From Candidatus Avitreponema avistercoris (GTDB taxonomy: Bacteria > Spirochaetota > Spirochaetia > Treponematales > Treponemataceae): DNA of 34,840 nt. The notes under the pieces are model-generated. The model made no database searches. It was not told where the DNA came from and was given only the letters and a program-made list of their open reading frames with translations. A program made the position numbers and the translations under genes. The stretch spans positions 1 through 34,840 of the forward strand of contig JADIMS010000059.1 in assembly GCA_017694555.1 (NCBI GenBank), written 5' to 3'. Shown in pieces: positions 28,330 to 34,840 of the stretch; the first letter of the stretch is position 1, and every line of letters starts with the position of its first letter.

Positions 28330-29088
28330 AATGAAAAACTCAATGCTGGACATTACGGAAACAAATTGCTTGGTTGTTTCGCCGCTATGCAGATTGACGG
28401 GGTCGTGCATTTGGCAGCTTTTCAAGCTTTTTCTCCGGAAGAAGGAGAAATAAAAGATTTGGTGCTTTCTAATATTTGGCTTGGAACTGCGCTTCTTGAG
28501 GCTTGTAAAAAAGCTGACGTTAAATGGTTTTTAAATACAGGAACTATATGGCAAAATTACCAGTCTCCGGATTTTTTAGATGTATATAATCCGGTAAATC
28601 TTTATGCAGCGTCTAAGCAGGCTTTCCTTTCCATGGCCAAATATTATACTGAGACCTCTTCAATTCGATTTTGTACTTTAAAACTTTGTGATACATATGG
28701 TCCTGGGGATACAAGAAAGAAAATTTTATCACTATTTGATGAAGCCCGTCAGACCGGATGTAGGCTTGATTTGACCCCCGGTAAACAACAAATCGATCTG
28801 CTCCACATTAATGATGTTGTTTCCGGGTTTGTCCGTTTGACTGCAATTCTTGCGGATCAAGAATTTCCGGTTTGTCCAGAATATGTTTTGTCTTCGGGAA
28901 AAAGAATTTCTTTAAGAAATCTGGCTGTTCTTTATGAGAAGAAATATCATACAAAATTGAATATCTGTTGGGGTGCTATCCCTTACCGGGAACGTACTGT
29001 TATGATTCCGTATAAGGGTAATATTCTGCCCGGATGGTCGCCGATTATAACAGAGGAGGATTTGTACGGAGATGAAATCCCGTCTTGA
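28330..29088 (+). pseudogene. NAD-dependent epimerase/dehydratase lacking the N-terminal Rossmann motif
   Basis: In-frame stop at 28327; sequence begins within the domain (GVVHLAAFQAF...NPVNLYAASKQAF...LCDTYGPGD...LLHINDVVSGF). Confidence 0.65.
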
Positions 29089-30091
29089 ATATTACGACTT
29101 TCTGCGCGGTGTCGCGGTGATCATGGTTGTTGCGATACACACGTTTGGCGTTGTGTACATAGATGAAACGCTGACGCTTGCCGGCATATTTGTGCGCGAA
29201 CTTCTGAACTGCGCGGTGCCGCTGTTCTGTGTGTCGAGCGCGTTTTTTCTCATCAATAAGAATACAGGAAATTACAAGATGTATCTTGTGCCGCATATAC
29301 TGCGCGTGTGGATACCGCTTTTGGTGTATTCGTTTCCGTGGTTCGCGTATGACGTCTGGAAAAACGGCGCTGGCCTTACGGGTGTGCTGAAGCTGATTGG
29401 GGGGGGGTATAGCGTCTATTACTTTGCCGCGGTAATCCTTCAGTTTTATGTTCTGCTGCCGCTGTTCCAGAAATATAAAATCTTTCGGAATGTGCCTGTG
29501 ATGTGTTTGATCTCGCTGCTGTGGGTAGCGGGATATATTTACATTGTCTATCCAGAGTATTCGCAGCTTCCGCTTTTGGCATATGGCGGCGTGATCTTGT
29601 GTTGGCTTGTGTATTTTGCGCTGGGAGCTGCCTTTATGAAAGACGGAATAAAAAGCCGTGTTTCTGTCCGCCTGTGTCTTGCAGGCAGTATCGCGGCGCT
29701 TGCATTGAGCTTTGCCGAATGTATCTTCTTGCGCGAAAAACCTGGCGCGTTGCCATTTGATGGAATCGGACTAAAGCCCTCTGCGGTTCTGTTTGCCGTT
29801 TGCGTATGTGCCTTGCTGTATTCTGACCGGTGTGCGCAGCTATACCGGCGCGACGCTGTCCGGCGGTTTATTGCCTGCCTGGGGCGATTCAGTTATGGTA
29901 TGTATCTTGCTCATATGTATGTGCTGTGGGCAGGCGGAAAAATTCTTGCATTCACAGGATTCGGGTTCCCGGGGATAAAGCTGTTGTGGTGGGCGGCGTA
30001 TACCGCAGTTGTCGCGTGCATAACGTTCGCTCTCCTTTCCCTTGTAAAGAGAATCAGTCCGGAAATTTCCAAAGTGTTTTTTGGTGTATAG
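29072..30091 (+). CDS. Acyltransferase family 3 membrane protein
   Basis: YDFLRGVAVIMVVAIHTFG N-terminus and multiple TM segments; intact frame requires the G9 tract at 29399-29407. Confidence 0.88.
   Translation: MKSRLEYYDFLRGVAVIMVVAIHTFGVVYIDETLTLAGIFVRELLNCAVPLFCVSSAFFLINKNTGNYKMYLVPHILRVWIPLLVYSFPWFAYDVWKNGAGLTGVLKLIGGGYSVYYFAAVILQFYVLLPLFQKYKIFRNVPVMCLISLLWVAGYIYIVYPEYSQLPLLAYGGVILCWLVYFALGAAFMKDGIKSRVSVRLCLAGSIAALALSFAECIFLREKPGALPFDGIGLKPSAVLFAVCVCALLYSDRCAQLYRRDAVRRFIACLGRFSYGMYLAHMYVLWAGGKILAFTGFGFPGIKLLWWAAYTAVVACITFALLSLVKRISPEISKVFFGV
29399..29407 (+). repeat. Poly-G tract, G9, inside the acyltransferase gene
   Basis: ATT-GGG-GGG-GGG-TAT; one extra G gives GTA-TAG (immediate stop). 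Confidence 0.95.
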
Positions 30092-30094
30092 AAA

Positions 30095-31240
30095 ATGAAA
30101 ATCGGTATTCTTACCTTCTGGTGGTCCGCTGACAATTACGGGCAGCTTTTGCAGGCGTACGCGCTGCAAGCCTACTTGCGCGGGCAGGGGCACGACGCGT
30201 ACCTAATCCGCTACAAATGGGAAAAGGACTTTACGCCGTCGCCGCTTGCGCTTCGCCTCCTGAAGGCGTGCAATCCCGTTTTGCTGTTCCGCTTTTTCAG
30301 CGCGCGGCGCAGAATTCGCGCGGCGAAACAAGAGCAAGCCGCGTTTGACCGCGGATTCGACGCGTTCCGCGACCGGTACATCGCGCAAAGCCCGCGCGTT
30401 TACAACTCTTGGACGGAACTTCGCGAAGACCCGCCGCAAGCCGATTGCTACATTGTTGGCAGCGACCAAGTTTGGAATTTCGGCGCCATTCCGCTCGCGC
30501 GCTGCCGATCTGCCGTGCACGCGTACTTTTTGGATTTCGGCAAACCTGAAACCGTGCGCCTTTCGTACGCGGCAAGCTGGGGACGCGTAACGCTCCCGGA
30601 TGAATACGCGCGGGAAATCGCGCCGCTTCTTTCGCGCTTCCGGTACGTTTCCGTGCGGGAAGAAAGCGGCGTTTCGCTTTGCGTGCAATGCGGCTTTCCC
30701 GGTGCGCGCTGGGTGCGAGACCCGACGCTGTTGTTGGACGCTGAGGCGTGGCGCGCGCTCTATAAAGAAAACGAATTGCGCGAGCCAACCGGGCGCTATC
30801 TTTTTCTTTACATGCTCGGAAATGAATGCGAATTTGATATTGAAACTGTCTATCGTTTCGCGCGCGAGCGGAATCTTCAAGTTGTCTACGTGACGGGCAA
30901 CAGCGTTGTTGACCGCAGAGAGAAATGGTTCGCCACGATTCCGGAGTGGCTCGCTCTTGTCGATCACGCGGAGTATGTCGTGACGAACAGCTTTCACTGC
31001 TGCGTGTTCAGCGTCTTGTTTGAAAAGCGCTTCGCCGTGATCCCGCTGAAAGGCGCGGCCGGCGGAATGAACGCGCGCATGGATTCGCTCTTTGAATTAT
31101 TCCGGATGAAGCCGCGTTGGCTGCGCGGGGACTTTTCTGTGCTGGAGAGCGAGGCGGATGCCCGCGTGCCGGACACGTTCCGGTTTGATTTACAAGAAGC
31201 GCTCGGCGAAACGAGCGAAGGGACGCGCGAAAGCCGTTAA
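30095..31240 (+). CDS. Polysaccharide pyruvyl transferase family protein
   Basis: IGILTFWWSADNYGQLLQAYALQAYLRGQGHDAYLIRY, YIVGSDQVWN and VTNSFHCCVFSVLF. Confidence 0.92.
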   Translation: MKIGILTFWWSADNYGQLLQAYALQAYLRGQGHDAYLIRYKWEKDFTPSPLALRLLKACNPVLLFRFFSARRRIRAAKQEQAAFDRGFDAFRDRYIAQSPRVYNSWTELREDPPQADCYIVGSDQVWNFGAIPLARCRSAVHAYFLDFGKPETVRLSYAASWGRVTLPDEYAREIAPLLSRFRYVSVREESGVSLCVQCGFPGARWVRDPTLLLDAEAWRALYKENELREPTGRYLFLYMLGNECEFDIETVYRFARERNLQVVYVTGNSVVDRREKWFATIPEWLALVDHAEYVVTNSFHCCVFSVLFEKRFAVIPLKGAAGGMNARMDSLFELFRMKPRWLRGDFSVLESEADARVPDTFRFDLQEALGETSEGTRESR

Positions 31241-32481
31241 ACAAATTGCGCGGGAATCGCCGCCGCGTTCACTCCGTTGTGGGAGAGCGAGACGACATTG
31301 TTCGTGCTGCAGATCACGACGGCGTCCGCGATTTGCACGTTCTTGATCCTGGATAGGATATGAAAGTTTTTTGCGTCATCGCCGGTTGGCGTGGCGGTCT
31401 TTTTGATTTCGACGGGGTATAGGATTCCGTCCTGCTCAATCAGGAGATCGATTTCGGTTTTATCTTTGTCGCGGTAAAAGAAAAGCGGCGGGGTGATTCC
31501 TTTGTTGGCGAACGACTTGACGATTTCCGCGACGACGTAGGTTTCAAAAAAAGCGCCCGCGCTCGCGCCGCTGCAAAGTACTTCGGGGTTCGTCCAGCGC
31601 GTCAGATACGCGGCAAGGCCTGTGTCCATAAAATACAGCTTGGGCGTTTTTACGACGCGCTTTTCGACATTCGCCGAATAGGGCGGCAGCAAATAAATCA
31701 CGCCGGAGCTGAGCAAAAGCGAGATCCATTTTTTGACGGTGACTTCGCTTACGGAACATTCGCGCGCGATGTCGGCGTAATTCAAAAGCTGCGCCGTGCG
31801 CGCCGCCGCAATCGAGATGAATTGCAAAAATTGCATTTCACTGGCGACGTGCGCCAGTTTTCGGATGTCACGTTCGATATAGGTTTTCAGATAGTTCGCG
31901 TAAAAATCCCGCGGCGCGTTGTTCGCCGCGGCAACTTCCGGATAAAAACCGCGCTGAATCGAAGTCCACAGTTTTTTTTGCGGAACGGCGAAGGAGGCAA
32001 TTTCTTTGTTCCGCGCAAGCAGATATTGTTTTGAGGGGATGAACGGCGCGTCAAAGCTCTCTCCTCGGAGTTCCCGCTCAGAAAGCGGGTAAAGCTGCAG
32101 AACGGCGATTCTCCCGGATAAGCTTTCCGCGGTCGCTTCCATCAGGTTGAACTGCTGGCTTCCCGTGAGGAAATACATTCCGTTTTTGCGGTCTGAGTCA
32201 ATTTGCATTTTGAGATAGCGGAATAAATGGGGAACGTATTGAACTTCGTCAAAAACGCGGGGCGCGGGATGAAACTCGATGAAAGACTTCGCGTCGTTTT
32301 TGGCGGAGGCTTCTTCCATCGGATCGTCAAAAGTGGTGTAGGGAATGTTCCGCGCGTCCGTGATTTTTTTTAAGAGCGTTGTTTTACCTGTCTGTCTCGC
32401 GCCCGTTACCAGAACGGCCGGATATTCTTTGGCAAGGCGGGAAACCGTTTGTTCCGCGTGGCGTAAGACTTGCTTTTTCAT
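31237..32481 (-). CDS. AAA ATPase with DUF4143 domain
   Basis: LVTGARQTGKTTLLKK Walker A, RVFDEVQYVP, DIRKLAHV...FETYVVAEIVKSF...FYRDKDKTEIDLLI. Confidence 0.93.
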   Translation of the reverse strand: MKKQVLRHAEQTVSRLAKEYPAVLVTGARQTGKTTLLKKITDARNIPYTTFDDPMEEASAKNDAKSFIEFHPAPRVFDEVQYVPHLFRYLKMQIDSDRKNGMYFLTGSQQFNLMEATAESLSGRIAVLQLYPLSERELRGESFDAPFIPSKQYLLARNKEIASFAVPQKKLWTSIQRGFYPEVAAANNAPRDFYANYLKTYIERDIRKLAHVASEMQFLQFISIAAARTAQLLNYADIARECSVSEVTVKKWISLLLSSGVIYLLPPYSANVEKRVVKTPKLYFMDTGLAAYLTRWTNPEVLCSGASAGAFFETYVVAEIVKSFANKGITPPLFFYRDKDKTEIDLLIEQDGILYPVEIKKTATPTGDDAKNFHILSRIKNVQIADAVVICSTNNVVSLSHNGVNAAAIPAQFV

Positions 32482-32531
32482 GGCTGGCTGTTTCTCCTTC
32501 TGAAAGCGGTAAGTGAAAGCCGCAGACCGGC

Positions 32532-32568
32532 ATGGGATAATCTTTAATATGACTTTAGATTATCCCAT
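32532..32568. promoter_or_regulatory. Inverted repeat, candidate operator upstream of the AAA ATPase
   Basis: Perfect 12-bp arms ATGGGATAATCT / AGATTATCCCAT separated by 13 nt, about 50 bp upstream of the minus-strand start. Confidence 0.5.
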
Positions 32569-32656
32569 TGCTTGAAAAATTGCAAGATTTAAAAACACGG
32601 CGTGCGTAAGCCTCGCATGAATATCTGTAATAGATATAGATAAAATAGGAGTTTTT

Positions 32657-32818
32657 ATGTCTGAAACGCCGAAAATCAGCGTGATCGTGCCGGTGTACAA
32701 TACCGCGCGCTATCTTGCCCGCTGCCTCGATTCGATTGCGGCGCAGACGTTCACTGACTGGGAATGCGTCTGCGTAGACGACGGCTCTCCTGACGAAAGC
32801 GGCGCCGGTTTAATTTGA
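32657..32818 (+). pseudogene. Truncated family 2 glycosyltransferase (5' fragment)
   Basis: MSETPKISVIVPVYNTARYLARCLDSIAAQTFTDWECVCVDDGSPDESGAGLI*; near-identical to the start of the GT2 at 33703. Confidence 0.85.
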
Positions 32819-32918
32819 AAAATCTGAAAAGAAACGGAGGTGTGCCGGAAAGAGAATTGATTTTTTGGAAAGGGCATGGTAAATTTATGCGGGAATTTTG
32901 AATTTTACGGAGGACTTT

Positions 32919-33170
32919 ATGACTGTGGACATAACAATTACGAACGCAGACAATGCGCTTGTTTCGGCGCTCAAAAGTGTATGCAGGCTGAATCCTGCGG
33001 TAAAAGTTTCCGTCAAAATGCAGGATTCCCCCGCGGACGAGTTGCGGACAGATCGGATGCACAGTGATGCAGCTGGGCAAAACGGAAAATCAAAATTCCT
33101 TGAACTTGCCGGCAAAATCGACATCGATTCAACTGCGGTTGACGGACTGCGCGAAAGGAGTTCGATTTGA
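32919..33170 (+). CDS. Antitoxin of a VapBC-like pair
   Basis: Small protein ending KIDIDSTAVDGLRERSSI, overlapping a PIN toxin; ACGGAGG ribosome binding site. Confidence 0.7.
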   Translation: MTVDITITNADNALVSALKSVCRLNPAVKVSVKMQDSPADELRTDRMHSDAAGQNGKSKFLELAGKIDIDSTAVDGLRERSSI

Positions 33171-33547
33171 AACTTCTCGCCGATTCCAACGTTCTGATTG
33201 AAATCCTGAAATCTCCGGCAAAAGATCTTGCAGATGTGTTCGTTTCGAACGAAATAGTAATTTGCGGCGTTATAAAGGCGGAAGTCCTTCACGGCGCGAA
33301 GAACGACACGGATTTTGCCGCCATAAGAGATGCATTGAGCGGGTTGGAAGAAATTGATATTGAATTTACTGACTGGATTGAAATCGGCCGCCTGCTTTAC
33401 ATGCTCCGTAAAAAAGGCGTTTCCGTTCCGTTTCAAGACGCAGTGATTGCCTTTGCCGCAAAGAAACACAATGCCGTGCTTTGGACACGTGACAAGCATT
33501 TTGCTTTGATAAAAGAAAACGCTCTGCCGGATCTCTCGATTTTGTAA
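33167..33547 (+). CDS. PIN-domain toxin (VapC-like)
   Basis: MKLLADSNVLIEILK, KAEVLHGA, PFQDAVIAFAAKKHNAVLWTRDKHF acidic motif set. Confidence 0.88.
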   Translation: MKLLADSNVLIEILKSPAKDLADVFVSNEIVICGVIKAEVLHGAKNDTDFAAIRDALSGLEEIDIEFTDWIEIGRLLYMLRKKGVSVPFQDAVIAFAAKKHNAVLWTRDKHFALIKENALPDLSIL

Positions 33548-33702
33548 TGCATACTTGTACGCACAGTGTTATTCTTTCCCAAAATCAAAAAACAGCAGTT
33601 AGGATTTGTTGACGGACGGTGTCAGAGTCTGTTTGTTAATTCCGCATAATGCAGTATGCATTGCCCGTAATTGCTGAGTGATTCTCTTCCGGCCAAAACT
33701 GA

Positions 33703-34461
33703 ATGGCTGAAACAGGACAAAAAGCTTTACCGAAAATCAGCATTATCGTGCCGGTATACAATACCGCGCGTTACCTTGCCCGCTGCCTTGACAGCATCGC
33801 GGCGCAGACGTTCACTGACTGGGAGTGCATCTGCGTGGACGACGGATCGCCGGACGCGAGCGGCGCAATCCTTGACGAGTACGCGGCAAAAGACAGCCGC
33901 TTTGTCGTGCTGCATCAGGAGAACGGCGGCGTAAGCCGCGCACGGAACGCCGGCCTTGACGTGGCGCGGGGAGAGTGGATCGCGTTTGTGGACAGCGATG
34001 ACTGGGTGGAGCCTGAAACGTTCGCGCTTGCCCATGAGGCCGCCGCCGCGCACAACGCGGATTTGGTGCAGTGGGATTATGTGTTTGAGGACAACGGGAA
34101 ACGGATCGTCGGGCTTTCCTTGGCGGAAGGGCCGTTTTCTGTTTCGAAGAATGCCACATACTTTTGTCCAAGTATGTGTCATAAATTAGTTTTAAGAAAA
34201 CTAATTTATGACAATCATTTGTTATTTCCGGAAAACATCCGCCTTTCGGAAGACCGCCTGTTTTCGTTTCAGTGCAGCTTGATCGCGCGCCGCGCCTTCC
34301 ATTTGAATCGCGCGCTTTATCACTATACGGCGAACGCGTCTTCTGCGAGCCACAATATGACGCGCGAAATGATTTTGGAAGAAGTGGAGGTTGTGAAAGA
34401 GATGGAGCGGTTCTCTCTCGATTTTGAACGCAACGCCGTCCTGAGCGGGGGGGGGGTATGA
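33703..34461 (+). CDS. Family 2 glycosyltransferase, out of frame at a G10 tract
   Basis: ISIIVPVYNTARYLARCLDSIAAQTFTDWECICVDDGSPD...FVDSDDWVEP. Stops at TGA 34459-34461; removing one G extends the frame to TAA 34694-34696. Confidence 0.9.
   Translation: MAETGQKALPKISIIVPVYNTARYLARCLDSIAAQTFTDWECICVDDGSPDASGAILDEYAAKDSRFVVLHQENGGVSRARNAGLDVARGEWIAFVDSDDWVEPETFALAHEAAAAHNADLVQWDYVFEDNGKRIVGLSLAEGPFSVSKNATYFCPSMCHKLVLRKLIYDNHLLFPENIRLSEDRLFSFQCSLIARRAFHLNRALYHYTANASSASHNMTREMILEEVEVVKEMERFSLDFERNAVLSGGGV
34178..34212. repeat. Perfect 16-bp inverted repeat with 3-nt loop inside the GT2 gene
   Basis: GTCATAAATTAGTTTT-AAG-AAAACTAATTTATGAC. Confidence 0.95.
34447..34456 (+). repeat. Poly-G tract, G10, inside the GT2 gene
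   Basis: AGC-GGG-GGG-GGG-GTA-TGA as read in the GT2 frame. Confidence 0.95.
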
Positions 34462-34756
34462 CGGCGCCCCGCTTCTTTTCGCGCAGAAGCTTGAGCCGAA
34501 GCTGCATGCGCTGCTCGGTTTGCTGGAACCGGACGCGAATCTTTGCCGCGCGGTGTTCCCGGAAACAAACCGTAAGCTCTTCGGCAATTTCCTGCGCAAG
34601 AAGACGCGGTCTGCTTTCCTGCTGCTGCTTGCCGCCCTGCGCATGGATTTCCTTGTGCGTCTCGCGGTTCAAGTCCGCAAGGTGTTCATGGCGTAACGCC
34701 GCAGAGAATGCCCGCGCCCGAACGACGCGCTTTGATTTTGAAGCGGGGCGCGCGGC

Positions 34757-34840
34757 ATGAAAAACACAAAACCAAAAATCGCGTTTTTTATGCCGGGACC
34801 GGATGGAAGGCCTACCGGCGGCTACAAGATGGTTTATGAA
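34757..34840 (+). CDS. Start of a further gene cut by window edge, possibly a glycosyltransferase
   Basis: ATG 34757, MKNTKPKIAFFMPGPDGRPTGGYKMVYE, open to the end of the window. Confidence 0.55.
   Translation, partial: MKNTKPKIAFFMPGPDGRPTGGYKMVYE

Noticed and set aside
34458-34760. 100 aa plus-strand ORF after the G10 tract
   Set aside because: Arg/Ser/Cys-rich out-of-frame reading of the GT2 tail; a neighbouring frame gives a sensible GT2 continuation.

Overview
The window looks like chromosomal DNA from a host-associated spirochaete, probably Treponema-like; this taxon is an inference from family content, not a search result. About 1-18.3 kb is a compact, mostly + strand housekeeping/metabolic block: an XPB-type DEAD/DEVH helicase with a partner protein, NagB, a GH94 cellobiose phosphorylase, an AI-2E-family exporter, a sirtuin, a CPBP protease, a MATE exporter, HtpG, a radical SAM protein, and a divergent amidohydrolase lipoprotein. 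From about 18.3 kb onward it becomes a mosaic surface-glycan/accessory island. That part contains a structured intergenic region, a 22-bp tandem repeat array, a ketosynthase-less FkbH/MaoC/SDR/ACP acyl module, and an Fe-S F420-dehydrogenase-beta/hexapeptide-acyltransferase fusion. It then holds an AT-rich cassette (flippase, aldo/keto reductase, SGNH-like protein) lying between two truncated epimerases, followed by an acyltransferase, a pyruvyl transferase, an AAA/DUF4143 ATPase, a truncated GT2 copy, a VapBC-like toxin-antitoxin pair and a GT2 gene. The main signal is three long poly-G tracts (G9, G9, G10), all inside this glycan island. Two lie inside enzyme coding sequences, and the G10 tract puts the terminal GT2 out of frame as sequenced, so this could be a multi-gene phase-variable glycan decoration system. 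All calls come from reading the sequence and supplied translations; no searches were run.
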